Shown: positions 1 through 8,703 of the stretch, piece after piece
Numbering within the stretch: position 1 is the first letter of the stretch
Layout of the letters: each line of letters starts with the position of its first letter
Assembly: GCA_025924435.1 (NCBI GenBank)
Contig: JAICIL010000095.1
Location: 1 to 13,660, forward strand
DNA: 13,660 nt
Origin: Chloroflexia bacterium
Lineage (GTDB): Bacteria > Chloroflexota > Chloroflexia > Thermomicrobiales > JALYUS01
Direction of reading: 5' to 3'
The notes under the pieces: model-generated
Told to the model about the DNA's origin: nothing
The model's input: only the letters and a program-made list of their open reading frames with translations
Database searches by the model: none
Made by a program: the position numbers and the translations under genes

Positions 1-52
1 CCCTCAACCGACTCCCGCGTTGCGCGCGCTGGTTTTCACCCCTGTGCGATAT

Positions 53-70
53 GCCGGCGGTAAAGCCGGC
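53..70. repeat. Short GC-rich hairpin ahead of the permease gene
   Basis: Two copies of GCCGGC (53-58 and 65-70) flank a six-base loop, GGTAAA. The hairpin sits 25 bases upstream of the permease start at 96. Similar GCCGGC-based palindromes are common between genes in GC-rich genomes, so I read it as a dispersed palindrome rather than a specific regulator. The rest of 1-95 shows no recognisable gene end or promoter. Confidence 0.35.
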
Positions 71-95
71 GCTACCCCGGGATAGAGGAATCCAT

Positions 96-3000
96 ATGAA
101 CAAACTTTTCGGCATCCCGATGACGAATATCATGGTGGCACTGTTGGTCGTGCTGGCGCTGGTGCTGGCAATCACGGCCTACATCGCGCTGCGCAATCCC
201 GTCATCTTCCGGCTCGGCATCCGCAACGTGCCGCGCCGCAAGGCGCAGACGGGGCTGATCGTCGTCGGGCTGATGCTCTCGACGCTGATCATGTCCGCCG
301 CCTTCGCGACGGGCGACACGATCAACTACTCGATCGGCGATCTCGTCTACAAGTCGCTCGGCCGCGTGGACGAGGTGATCCAACCGAAGCAGGACCCGAA
401 CAGCGTCGGGCAGGGGACGGACAAGATCCCGGCGGCCGCGCTGACGGACCTCGAAACGCGCTTCAAGGGCGACCCGGACATCGCCGGGTTCGTGCCGTCG
501 CTCGGCAAGGCCGTGCCCGCGCTCAACCCGCGCACGTCGCAGAGCGAGCCGATCGTCTCCCTCGCCGGGGTGGACGCGACGCGCGTTGACGCCATCGGCG
601 GCGTCCTCGACGCGAAAGGCAACAAACTGGATGTCGGCACGCTCGGCCCCGGCGAGGCGTACCTCAATCAGACGGGCGCGGACAAACTGCAAGCCCAGGT
701 CGGGGACACGATCCAGTCCTTCTACAACAACCAGCCGATCGCCTTTACGGTCGCGGGGATCGTGCGGGACAGCATCTTCAACGCGAACACGAACGGCAAC
801 GCCTATCCCGGCCTGCTCATCCCGCTCGACCGCGCGCAGGCGATGTTCAACCGGCCCGGCGATTACGACGCGATCTTCGTCGCCAACACCGGCACGGTGC
901 GCAGCGGCGTGAACCGGACGGACACGGTCGTCGGCAAACTCGACCCCGTGCTCGCCGCACAGAATCTCGAAGCGAACAAGATCAAGCAGGACAGCGTGAA
1001 GCAGGCTGAGCTGTTCGGCAATGTCTTCACGACCTTCTTCCTCGTCCTCGGGCTGTTCGCCATCGCGGCGGGCGTGCTGCTGATCTTCCTCATCTTCACG
1101 ATGCTCGCGGCGGAGCGGAAGAGCGAGATGGGCATGGCGCGCGCCGTCGGCACGCAGCGGCGGCACCTCGTGCAGATGTTCATCGCCGAAGGGACGGCGT
1201 ACGACCTGATCGCGGCGGCGGTCGGCGCGGTGCTCGGCGTCGGCGTGGCGCTCGGCATCGTCTTCGCGATGAAGGCGATCATCGGCAATGAACTGCCGCT
1301 CTCGCCCTACGTCCAGCCGCGCTCGCTGATCATCGCCTACTGCCTCGGCGTCGTCCTCACCTTCGGGACGATCGCCTTCTCCTCGTGGCGGGTGAGCAGA
1401 TTGAACATCGTCGCCGCCATCCGGGACACGGAGGAGCCGGTGCGCCGGAAGGCGGGCGTGCGCAGCCTGATCTGGGGCATCGTCATGGTCGTCGTCGGCG
1501 CGCTGCTCGCGCTCACCGGCCTCTCCGGCAAGCAGGCCGCGCCCTTCTACGGCGGCGCGATGCTGATCGTCTTCGGCCTCGCCCTGATCCTCCGCCGCTT
1601 CGGCGTGCCGGAGCGCGGCGTCTTCACGGCGGTCGGGCTGTTCGTGCTCGTCTGGTGGTGCGTGCCCTTCTCGGTGCACGACAAACTCTGGGGCAAACTC
1701 CAGGGCGGCATCGAGATGTTCTTCTTCAGCGGGATCGCGCTCGTCACCGGCGCGGTGCTCCTGATGGTCTTCAACGCGGACACGACGCTGCGGTTCGTGA
1801 CGTGGCTCGGCAAGCCGTTCGGGCGGTACGCGCCGGCCTTCAAGACGGGCGTCGCCTACCCGATGGCGAACCGGGGCCGCACCGGCATGACACTGGCGAT
1901 GTTCGGCCTGATTATCTTCGCGCTCGTCGTGATGAGCGTGCTCAACACGACATTCGGCAAGTCCTTCACCTCCGATGCGACGCTCGGCGGCTGGGATGTC
2001 GCGGCGGCGTCGAACAGCAACAACCCGGTCGGCGACTTCAAGGCGGCGGTGCAGCAGGCGGGCACGGTCAACACGAACGACTGGACGGCGCTCGGCCTCA
2101 ACCACATCGTCACCGCGCAGAACACGCAGGTGCGCCTCGCGGGGGCGCCGGATTTCCGGCAGTACACCGCGCGCGGCCTGGACGGCGGCTTCATTGACCA
2201 CAGCACGTACACGTTCCAGACCCGCGCCACCGGCTACGCCTCCGACCGCGCCATCTGGGACGCGCTGAAGCGCGACCCGACGCTCGCCGTGATTGACGCG
2301 ACGGCGATCCCGCAGCAGGGCGGCTTCGGCAACGCGGGCGGCGACAAGCGGTTCCAGTTGACCGGCGTCAAGGCCGACGACAAGGCGATGGCGCCGATTG
2401 CGGTGGATGTGCGCGACCAGCGGACAGGCGCGGCCAGGCAGGTGACGATCATCGGCGTGCTCGACCAGACGATGAACATCAGCGATGGCCTCGGCATCGG
2501 GAACGGCGGCGCGGGCCTCTTGATGAACGACAGCGCCTTCCAGCAGATCTTCCCGCCCGACCAGCAGAACACGGCATATTTCATCGCTTTGAAGAACAGC
2601 GCGGACAGTAAGGCCGTGAAGTTCGGCATCAAGGCCGCGCTGGTGCGGAACGGCGTGCAGGCGATTGATCTGCGCGACGAGTTGCAGAAGTCGCAGCAGC
2701 AGAGCCAGGGCTTCCTCTATTTGCTGCAAGGGTTCCTCGGCATCGGCCTCTTCGTCGGCATCGCGGCGCTCGGCGTGATCGCGCTCCGCTCGGTCGTCGA
2801 GCGGCGGCAGCAGATCGGCATGCTCCGCGCCCTCGGCTACCAGCGCGGCATGGTGAGCGCGACCTTCCTGATCGAGTCGCTCTTCATCGCGGTATCGGGC
2901 GTGGTCGTCGGCGTGGCGACCGGGATGGTCCTCTCGCGGAACCTGATCGCGAGCGGCAATGCGGGCGTGCAGGCGAATTCGATGGTCATCCCGTATGGGC

Positions 3001-3110
3001 AGATCGCCCTATTCATCATTATTGCCCTCGGCGCGGCCTTCGTGATGACGGTCGTCCCCGCCCGCCGCGCCAGCCGCGTCCCGATCGCGGAGGCGCTGCG
3101 GTACGAGTAG
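96..3110 (+). CDS. ABC transporter permease, large tandem FtsX/MacB-type protein
   Basis: A 1004-residue integral membrane protein of the FtsX/MacB permease superfamily. Such permeases work with a separate ATPase to move lipids, lipoproteins or peptides, or to transmit force across the membrane. It has two halves. Membrane helices lie near residues 11-31 and 52-72, followed by a large outside domain, then a first FtsX core near 308-460 containing AERKSEMGMARAVGTQRRHL. Two or three further helices follow, then a second helix near 595-617, a second outside domain, and a C-terminal FtsX core near 872-1004 with VVERRQQIGMLRALGYQRGM and the typical end PARRASRVPIAEALRYE. I chose ATG 96 because AGAGGAA (84-90) is correctly spaced before it; an in-frame ATG at 51 would add 15 residues that do not look like a membrane-protein start. 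No ATPase gene lies downstream, so the partner is probably upstream of the window. The substrate cannot be told from the sequence. Confidence 0.9.
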   Translation: MNKLFGIPMTNIMVALLVVLALVLAITAYIALRNPVIFRLGIRNVPRRKAQTGLIVVGLMLSTLIMSAAFATGDTINYSIGDLVYKSLGRVDEVIQPKQDPNSVGQGTDKIPAAALTDLETRFKGDPDIAGFVPSLGKAVPALNPRTSQSEPIVSLAGVDATRVDAIGGVLDAKGNKLDVGTLGPGEAYLNQTGADKLQAQVGDTIQSFYNNQPIAFTVAGIVRDSIFNANTNGNAYPGLLIPLDRAQAMFNRPGDYDAIFVANTGTVRSGVNRTDTVVGKLDPVLAAQNLEANKIKQDSVKQAELFGNVFTTFFLVLGLFAIAAGVLLIFLIFTMLAAERKSEMGMARAVGTQRRHLVQMFIAEGTAYDLIAAAVGAVLGVGVALGIVFAMKAIIGNELPLSPYVQPRSLIIAYCLGVVLTFGTIAFSSWRVSRLNIVAAIRDTEEPVRRKAGVRSLIWGIVMVVVGALLALTGLSGKQAAPFYGGAMLIVFGLALILRRFGVPERGVFTAVGLFVLVWWCVPFSVHDKLWGKLQGGIEMFFFSGIALVTGAVLLMVFNADTTLRFVTWLGKPFGRYAPAFKTGVAYPMANRGRTGMTLAMFGLIIFALVVMSVLNTTFGKSFTSDATLGGWDVAAASNSNNPVGDFKAAVQQAGTVNTNDWTALGLNHIVTAQNTQVRLAGAPDFRQYTARGLDGGFIDHSTYTFQTRATGYASDRAIWDALKRDPTLAVIDATAIPQQGGFGNAGGDKRFQLTGVKADDKAMAPIAVDVRDQRTGAARQVTIIGVLDQTMNISDGLGIGNGGAGLLMNDSAFQQIFPPDQQNTAYFIALKNSADSKAVKFGIKAALVRNGVQAIDLRDELQKSQQQSQGFLYLLQGFLGIGLFVGIAALGVIALRSVVERRQQIGMLRALGYQRGMVSATFLIESLFIAVSGVVVGVATGMVLSRNLIASGNAGVQANSMVIPYGQIALFIIIALGAAFVMTVVPARRASRVPIAEALRYE

Positions 3111-3127
3111 GCGACCTAACCCCCAAA

Positions 3128-3157
3128 CCCCCTTCCCGAAAAGGAAGGGGGCTTTTT
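3128..3157 (+). terminator. Hairpin terminator after the permease gene
   Basis: CCCCCTTCC (3128-3136) pairs with GGAAGGGGG (3143-3151) around a six-base loop, followed by five T's (3153-3157). It starts 17 bases after the permease stop, as an intrinsic terminator should. The same CCCCTTCC/GGAAGGGG core occurs twice inside the element at 8704-8889, so this terminator may derive from a dispersed repeat. Confidence 0.7.
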
Positions 3158-3217
3158 GCGCCGCGAGCGTGCCGACGATCGCCGTTTGGCATACACTACA
3201 GAGAGCGAATATTGGCT

Positions 3218-3255
3218 CCCTCTCCCGCGCGGCGGGGAGGGTTGGGGTGGGGGCA
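3218..3255. repeat. C/G-run hairpin directly before the small membrane-protein gene
   Basis: CCCTCTCC (3218-3225) pairs with GGGGAGGG (3234-3241, one G-T pair). A G-rich tail, TTGGGGTGGGGG, follows. This hairpin-plus-tail arrangement is a familiar type of dispersed intergenic repeat in GC-rich bacteria. It ends about 12 bases before the ATG at 3265, so it forms the leader of that gene and supplies only a poor, G-rich substitute for a ribosome binding site. Confidence 0.45.
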
Positions 3256-3264
3256 AACACCGGC

Positions 3265-3507
3265 ATGAGCGAAACATCGAAACAGAGCCTCGCGCGGGGG
3301 CTTGGCTATCTCGGGCTGCTGCTCGCGCTCTTCGCGGCGCTCACGCCGGGCTATTTCTATATCCCCGGCCTCCTGGCCATCGGCTGCGGCGTCACGGCCC
3401 TCTGGTTGCGGGAGGGGTACCTGGGGCTGCTCTCCATCGGGTTCGGCATCTTTGGCCTCCTGATCGGCTTCATCCTCACCCTCGCCGGCTTCCGCCTCGG
3501 CAAGTAG
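3265..3507 (+). CDS. Small hypothetical membrane protein, three predicted helices
   Basis: An 80-residue protein that is almost entirely membrane-spanning: hydrophobic segments near residues 12-28, 30-47 and 52-76, a short polar N-terminus (MSETSKQSLARG) and a basic C-terminus (FRLGK). I do not recognise a family. The hydrophobic pattern with glycines and the charged loop LREG support a real gene. The frame stays open upstream to 3169, but that extension translates the repeat at 3218-3255, so I chose the ATG at 3265. No strong ribosome binding site is visible. It lies between the permease terminator and the repeat at 3518 and looks like a lone gene. It is too short to assign a function. Confidence 0.6.
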   Translation: MSETSKQSLARGLGYLGLLLALFAALTPGYFYIPGLLAIGCGVTALWLREGYLGLLSIGFGIFGLLIGFILTLAGFRLGK

Positions 3508-3517
3508 CACGATTCAT

Positions 3518-3647
3518 AACCACAGAGGCGCAGAGAACACAGAGAGGGAGGAGAGGAACGAAAGAGAAAAAGATGGTTGCGAACATGGGAAATCTCCTTC
3601 ATTGCATGTTCTCCGCATTTCTCTGTGTCCTCTGTGCCTCTGTGGTT
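3518..3647. repeat. 130 bp MITE-like inverted repeat (CACAGAG family)
   Basis: The ends are near-perfect inverted repeats: 28 bases beginning AACCACAGAGGCGCAGAG (3518-3545) match the reverse complement of 3620-3647 at 26 of 28 positions. Inside, GAACATG (3581-3587) and CATGTTC (3605-3611) form a second hairpin. Arms of this CACAGAGGCACAGAG type are, from general knowledge, a widespread non-coding repeat in many bacterial phyla. Read in frame they give the spurious peptide NHRGTEDTE, seen here on the minus strand. It carries no gene and I see no clear target duplication. It fills much of the 318 bp gap 3508-3825; the rest holds the ATPase promoter region. Confidence 0.8.
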
Positions 3648-3698
3648 CAATCCCGTCCCCGGTAGGCGCACGGATTTTTCGGGAGAAGTCCATTCCTC

Positions 3699-3728
3699 TT
3701 GACAGTACCGCGTATCGTCCTCTACCCT
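3699..3728 (+). promoter_or_regulatory. Candidate -35/-10 promoter upstream of the sugar-ABC ATPase gene
   Basis: A perfect TTGACA (3699-3704) is followed after 18 bases by TACCCT (3723-3728), which keeps the T, A and final T of a -10 box. It lies about 100 bases upstream of ATG 3826, in the only stretch of this gap outside the inverted repeat. The -10 is weak, so the match is suggestive only. A competing candidate lies at 3754-3762. Confidence 0.35.
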
Positions 3729-3753
3729 CACCCTACAGAAATCTGCTTCAGTG

Positions 3754-3762
3754 TGTGACAAT
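3754..3762 (+). promoter_or_regulatory. Candidate extended -10 element (TGTGACAAT) before the ATPase gene
   Basis: TGTGACAAT fits an extended -10 (TGN plus GACAAT, four of six matches to TATAAT). Almost the same nonamer occurs upstream of two other plus-strand genes (10259-10267 and 10946-10954), which is why it is listed. It would place transcription start near 3769, giving a leader of about 57 bases. No -35 box is visible at the expected distance. Confidence 0.3.
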
Positions 3763-3825
3763 CGGAGAGGCCCGCTCGGTGGGGTGAGCGCGGAGCGTGG
3801 TTCAGGAAGTTGAGGAGGGAACGCG

Positions 3826-4944
<1,119 letters not shown>

Positions 4945-4994
4945 ACCGGAGCGCTCAGGTAGCAGAGGGCGTCTCTCGTGGGCGCTCAATGGAG

Positions 4995-5026
4995 CGGGCA
5001 GGTCTCATACCTGCCCGTATTCTTTT
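4995..5026 (+). terminator. Strong hairpin terminator after the ATPase gene
   Basis: CGGGCAGGT (4995-5003) pairs perfectly with ACCTGCCCG (5009-5017) around a five-base loop, followed by TATTCTTTT. It starts 50 bases after the ATPase stop and separates it from the DUF2254 gene. The rest of 4945-5123 shows no gene and no clear promoter. Confidence 0.8.
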
Positions 5027-5123
5027 GCGCCAAATCATGGGATAGCGGGATCGCGAGCACGAATGGCCCACACCTTGCCATGAAATATGGGCCGGCCCCT
5101 CGGCGCATGCGGAAGGCGGGGAG

Positions 5124-5540
5124 ATGAACGTGCCGAACCATAGTGTGGAGAATCATGAGTCGCGTTTGACGCAGATACACGACGATGTTCGGCGTGCTTT
5201 CGTGACCTTCCTGACCGTCCCGAGCCTGATTACCGCCGGATTTATCCTTCTCGCCGCGGTTACGTATTTCTTCGATCATGCCGCGATTGCCCGGTCCGAT
5301 CCATTCCGGGCATTCATGAAGGCGCATCTCTTCCGCGATTCGCAAGCGACCAGTAGCCTGCTTGGAGCGATCGCGGGCAGCATTATTACCGTGACCTCAA
5401 TCACCTTCTCGCTCCTCTTGCTGGCCGTGCAGCAGTCCGCGTCGTCGCTGACGAATCAGGTGTTCGACCAGTTTCTGCGTCGTCGGCTCAATCAGGTCTA
5501 CTTTGGCTTCTTTTTGGTCTCGCGTTGTACACGCTGGTGA
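5124..5540 (+). CDS. DUF2254 membrane protein, N-terminal part (frameshifted gene)
   Basis: The membrane half of a DUF2254 family protein, whose function is unknown. A short polar N-terminus precedes one helix near residues 28-50, then a loop, then the conserved segment AGSIITVTSITFSLLLLAVQ (84-103) and FDQFLRRRLNQVYFGFF (114-130). Family similarity ends at residue 130 (base 5513); the last eight residues are out-of-frame read-through ending in TGA at 5538-5540. The family continues at once in another frame (LALYTLVILATVDP), shown by the next entry. One extra T in the run 5511-5515 would join them as FFFGLALYTLVIL. This could be a sequencing or assembly error in a homopolymer or a true mutation. 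The ATG at 5124 has GGAAGG and GGGGAG purine runs just upstream. Confidence 0.75.
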   Translation: MNVPNHSVENHESRLTQIHDDVRRAFVTFLTVPSLITAGFILLAAVTYFFDHAAIARSDPFRAFMKAHLFRDSQATSSLLGAIAGSIITVTSITFSLLLLAVQQSASSLTNQVFDQFLRRRLNQVYFGFFLVSRCTRW

Positions 5541-6541
5541 TCCTCGCCACGGTGGATCCGTCCGATAATCCCGTCTATGGCGCGACCGTGGCATTCCTGC
5601 TCACCGGGGTCGCCCTCTATCTGCTCGTCTTGTTGCTCTATACGACGATCAATCAGACGCGCCCCGTGGAGATCATCGCGACGATTCACGACCACACACT
5701 CGTCGCGCGGGAACATCAACGCGCGTTCCTCCGCCGAACCCGGCGATCCCCGTGCGGGGAGTGCGGCATTCGCCTACCCGTGACGGCGACCGGGCATGGG
5801 TTCGTGATCTCCGTGAATCTCGACTCGATCGGCGCGGCGATTGAGAACGCGCGGGCCGACGTGGAAGTCGTGTTATTGGTTTCCGTTGGCACGTTCGTGG
5901 CATTCCGGGACGTGATCGCCGAAGTCCGGGCACAGACGATGGATGACGCAATCGCGGTGGCGAACATCCTCCCGCGCGCCATCCACCTCGAACGCCAGCG
6001 GGACTTCGCGAACGATCCCGCGTACGGGATCGAGCAACTGCTGACGATTGCCTGGACATCCATCTCAACCGCGAAATCGAACCCCTCCCCCGGATTGCTG
6101 GTCATTCACAATCTCCGGGATATGCTGGCGCGCTGGTCGGTGGGAGAGGAAGCGGGAGATGAACCGCCGCTGCCGGTGGTCTACACGGACAATGTGCCCG
6201 CGCGGTTACTGGATGCGTTCGAGTCCCTGGCGGTCGTCTCGTCGGAGTCCATGCAGCACCAGAGTATTACCGAGATCATCCACACCCTCACAATGATGTT
6301 CGACCGCCTGCCACCCGATTGGCAGCAACGGGCAGACGATCTCATTCTTCGTATCCTCTCGTCGCTGGGCGACTACGTCCTGACCGCCGGACTGGACGCG
6401 GCGCTCACCGCGCTGGTGCGAACGCTCACCGACGCGATGCGCCTCGATACGGCGATGGCCGTGGAATCGGCGCAGACCGGGCTGCGCGCCTCCGTCGGGC
6501 ACCTCCATTCCCGCTCGACGCGCGTATCCGGCGGCGGATGA
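5525..6541 (+). CDS. DUF2254 membrane protein, C-terminal part (same gene, shifted frame)
   Basis: The remaining part of the DUF2254 protein. Two helices (LYTLVILATV and VAFLLTGVALYLLVLLLYTT) complete the membrane domain. The soluble region then shows the family pattern of a GHGFVISVNLDSIGAAIENA segment, the VEVVLLVSVGTFV strand, and the conserved block QRDFANDPAYGIEQLLTIAW. The INDPTTA-like stretch usual after that block is altered here to STAKSNPSPG. The nominal start at 5525 is TTG with no ribosome binding site, so separate translation is unlikely; I treat it as the continuation of the gene starting at 5124. Joined, the two parts give about 470 residues, a normal length for the family. The gene ends 35 bases before the convergent MFS gene, with no terminator visible between them. 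Confidence 0.75.
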   Translation: MYTLVILATVDPSDNPVYGATVAFLLTGVALYLLVLLLYTTINQTRPVEIIATIHDHTLVAREHQRAFLRRTRRSPCGECGIRLPVTATGHGFVISVNLDSIGAAIENARADVEVVLLVSVGTFVAFRDVIAEVRAQTMDDAIAVANILPRAIHLERQRDFANDPAYGIEQLLTIAWTSISTAKSNPSPGLLVIHNLRDMLARWSVGEEAGDEPPLPVVYTDNVPARLLDAFESLAVVSSESMQHQSITEIIHTLTMMFDRLPPDWQQRADDLILRILSSLGDYVLTAGLDAALTALVRTLTDAMRLDTAMAVESAQTGLRASVGHLHSRSTRVSGGG

Positions 6542-6576
6542 CCGCCCACCTCCGTCAATTCGCCAGTCACCGCTCA

Positions 6577-7830
6577 TTACTCCGCTTCCTCCGGTGGCCG
6601 GACGGCTTTGAACATGACGAGCAGGAGCACGTCGTAGATGCCCTTCAGCGCGCCGCCGATGACGAGCGGCCAGCCGAAGACGGTGCGGCTCAGGAGGTAG
6701 CCGGAGAGGAGCGGGCTGGCGGCGGTGGCGAGGCTGCGCGGCACGGAGGTGACGCTCGCCGCCGCCGGGCGCTCCGCCGGGGTGACGACCGCCATCACGT
6801 ACGAGTTGCGCGTCGGCACGTCCATCTGCGAGAGCGCGCTGCGGGCGAGCAGGAGGGCGATGGCGAGCGGCAGGTTCGGCATGAAGGGGACGAGGATCAG
6901 GAAGAGATTGGACGGCAGGTGCGTGAAGACCATCGTGTTGACGAGGCCGATCCGGTTCGCCAGCCAGACGGCGACCGGGAACGACCCGGCGGAGAGCACG
7001 CCCGCCCAGAAGAAGATCGTCCCTGCCGTCGCCACCGAGAGATGGAACCGCTGGAAGAGCCAGAGCGCGAGCAGCGACTGGACGACGAAGCCGCCGCCGA
7101 ACGAGTCGAGGCTGAAGAGCGCGGCGAGCGTGTAGACCATCCCCTTCGACTCGCGCAGCGGCGCTTCCGGGATGTGCGCGCCCGGCTCGATCGCCGGCGA
7201 GAGCGTGCGATAGAGAAAGAAGGCGACGAGGGCGAGGAGCGCGTAGACGAGGAACATCCCTTCGAGCGCGCGGGTGAGGCCGAGAGGTGTATGCGCGGCG
7301 ATGAACGCCGGGACACCCGCGCAGAGCGCGCCGCACGCCCCGACGAGCGAGGCGACGAGGCTGTACCGCGCGAAAAGCGCTGTGCGGCCCCGCGCGCCGA
7401 CCGTCTGCGGCAGGAGCGATTGCTCCAGCGGCAGGAAGATGCTGACATCCCCGGCGGACGGGTTCAGCGTGCCGACGAAGGCGACGATCATCAGCGGCCA
7501 GAAGGCGTGGACGACGGCGAAACCGATCCCCGTGGCGGTCATCAGCGCGGCGGCGCCGAAGAGCAGTCGTCGCCGCTTCAGCCGGTAGGCGATCAGCCCG
7601 ACGAGCAGCGTCAACGCGGCGGAGCCGACGAGCGTCGCCGTCGTCACCGCGCCGATGCGCAGGCTGCTCAGGCCGATTCCCGTCAGATAGACGGGCAGGA
7701 GCACGCTGATGAAGCCGTCGCCGAAGGCGCGCACGGCCCGCGACGCGATCAGCACGGCGGCGTCATGCGTCGCCCCGACGGGCAAGGAGAGCCAGCGCCG
7801 CTGCGGTAGCGGCGCTTCGGAAACGGTCAT
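6577..7830 (-). CDS. Major facilitator superfamily (MFS) transporter
   Basis: A 417-residue secondary transporter of the inner membrane with about 12 hydrophobic segments. An N-terminal bundle starts with AVRAFGDGFISVLLPVYL, a loop GLIAYRLKRRRLLFG occupies the place of MFS motif A between helices 2 and 3, and a polar central loop (EPGAHIPEAPLRESKG) precedes the C-terminal bundle. The motif A glycine/basic pattern is kept but its usual Asp is missing. MPNLPLAIALLLARSALSQM and PTRNSYVMAVVTPAERPAA resemble efflux-type MFS proteins; the substrate cannot be predicted. The ATG at 7830 follows the hydrolase stop by 46 bases on the same strand, suggesting an operon, though no strong ribosome binding site precedes it. 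Confidence 0.88.
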   Translation of the reverse strand: MTVSEAPLPQRRWLSLPVGATHDAAVLIASRAVRAFGDGFISVLLPVYLTGIGLSSLRIGAVTTATLVGSAALTLLVGLIAYRLKRRRLLFGAAALMTATGIGFAVVHAFWPLMIVAFVGTLNPSAGDVSIFLPLEQSLLPQTVGARGRTALFARYSLVASLVGACGALCAGVPAFIAAHTPLGLTRALEGMFLVYALLALVAFFLYRTLSPAIEPGAHIPEAPLRESKGMVYTLAALFSLDSFGGGFVVQSLLALWLFQRFHLSVATAGTIFFWAGVLSAGSFPVAVWLANRIGLVNTMVFTHLPSNLFLILVPFMPNLPLAIALLLARSALSQMDVPTRNSYVMAVVTPAERPAAASVTSVPRSLATAASPLLSGYLLSRTVFGWPLVIGGALKGIYDVLLLVMFKAVRPPEEAE

Positions 7831-7876
7831 CGCGCCATGTCGAATCGCTTCACTGGCGGCAATTGTGGCATGCGGT

Positions 7877-8578
7877 TTATGCCAGATACCGATGGAACCA
7901 CTGCACGGCGCGCGCCCAGGCGTCCGTGGCGGCGTTGGCGTTGTAGGCGGGGCGCGTGTCGTTCAGGAAGGCGTGGCCCGCGCCGGGGTAGACGACCATG
8001 TCGAAGGTCTTCTCCTGCCGGTCCATCTCCGTTTCGAGGCCGTTGTACTGCTCCGGCGGGATACCGGCGTCCTCCTCGCCGTAGATGGCGAGCACCGGCG
8101 CCTTGATGCCGCCGACGAACTCCGGCGTCGGCTGCACCCCACCACCGTAGAAGGCCGCCACCGCGCCGATCCGCGCGTCGCCGGTGGCGGCCGCGGCCAT
8201 CGCCAGCCCGCCGCCCATGCAGAAGCCGATCACGCCGACGGATTTCGGCTCGACCGCCGGCAAGCCGCCAAGATAGCCCATCGCACCGCCGATCTCGCGC
8301 AGGGCAATCGGCCGATTGAGCGCCATCACCAGTTTGCGGGCGTCGTCCGGCTCCGTCGCCACCTGCCCGTGGTAGAGATCGGGCGCGAGGGCGACGAACC
8401 CTTCCTGCGCGAGCCGCTCCGCGAGGTCCTTGATGTGCGCATCCAGCCCCCACCACTCCTGGATGACGACGACCGCCGGGAATGGCCCGTCGCCCGGCGG
8501 TTGGGCGAGATAGCCGCTCGCCGTGTCGCCGTTCGAGGCGAAGGAGACGCTCTCGGTGCGGATGTCCGATGCTGCCAT
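7877..8578 (-). CDS. Dienelactone hydrolase family protein
   Basis: A 233-residue cytoplasmic alpha/beta hydrolase. Classical dienelactone hydrolase opens dienelactone to maleylacetate in chlorocatechol breakdown, but many relatives act on other esters or lactones. The Cys-Asp-His triad is intact: Cys120 in GFCMGGG, Asp170 in GEEDAGIP and His202 in GAGHAF, at spacings matching the well-studied enzyme. Glu41 in QEWWGL corresponds to its active-site glutamate. ATG 8578 is preceded by AAGGAGC (8586-8592, minus strand) seven bases upstream. No other aromatic-degradation gene is nearby, so the true substrate is open. The MFS gene follows 46 bases downstream; one transcript is likely. The upstream region is made of repeats, and I see no clear promoter. 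Confidence 0.92.
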   Translation of the reverse strand: MAASDIRTESVSFASNGDTASGYLAQPPGDGPFPAVVVIQEWWGLDAHIKDLAERLAQEGFVALAPDLYHGQVATEPDDARKLVMALNRPIALREIGGAMGYLGGLPAVEPKSVGVIGFCMGGGLAMAAAATGDARIGAVAAFYGGGVQPTPEFVGGIKAPVLAIYGEEDAGIPPEQYNGLETEMDRQEKTFDMVVYPGAGHAFLNDTRPAYNANAATDAWARAVQWFHRYLA

Positions 8579-8597
8579 GCTGCACGCTCCTTGAACG

Positions 8598-8628
8598 AGT
8601 AGTCGGTAGCCAGAAGCCGGAAGTCGGG
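8598..8628. repeat. Imperfect heptanucleotide repeat tract, left copy
   Basis: Four degenerate seven-base units in a row: AGTAGTC, GGTAGCC, AGAAGCC, GGAAGTC. The tract lies immediately upstream of the hydrolase ribosome binding site. Its 26-base core (8598-8623) matches the reverse complement of 8914-8939 at 21 of 26 positions, so the two tracts bracket the gap in opposite orientation. Such RGTAGYC-type tracts are typical of dispersed intergenic repeats that yield spurious LLATDY-like peptides. Confidence 0.65.
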
Positions 8629-8703
8629 AGGCGATGCCGAGACTGATTCCGCGTATCGTACTACGCCAAGCACAAACGGCGCACTATCGCTTCGGTGTTT
8701 CTC

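Noticed and set aside
72..2729. An 885-residue open frame on the minus strand opposite the permease gene
   Set aside because: Its translation is low-complexity, rich in Arg, His, Glu and Asp without domains, typical of the antisense shadow of a GC-rich gene. The plus-strand frame has clear FtsX motifs.
5508..5519. Programmed -1 frameshift in the DUF2254 gene
   Set aside because: The site CTTTTTG in the reading frame is not a standard slippery heptamer, and no following stem or pseudoknot is evident. A missing T is simpler.
6319..7809. A 496-residue plus-strand open frame opposite the MFS gene
   Set aside because: It is made of Glu/Arg/Asp-rich shadow sequence, and the minus-strand frame has twelve clear membrane helices.
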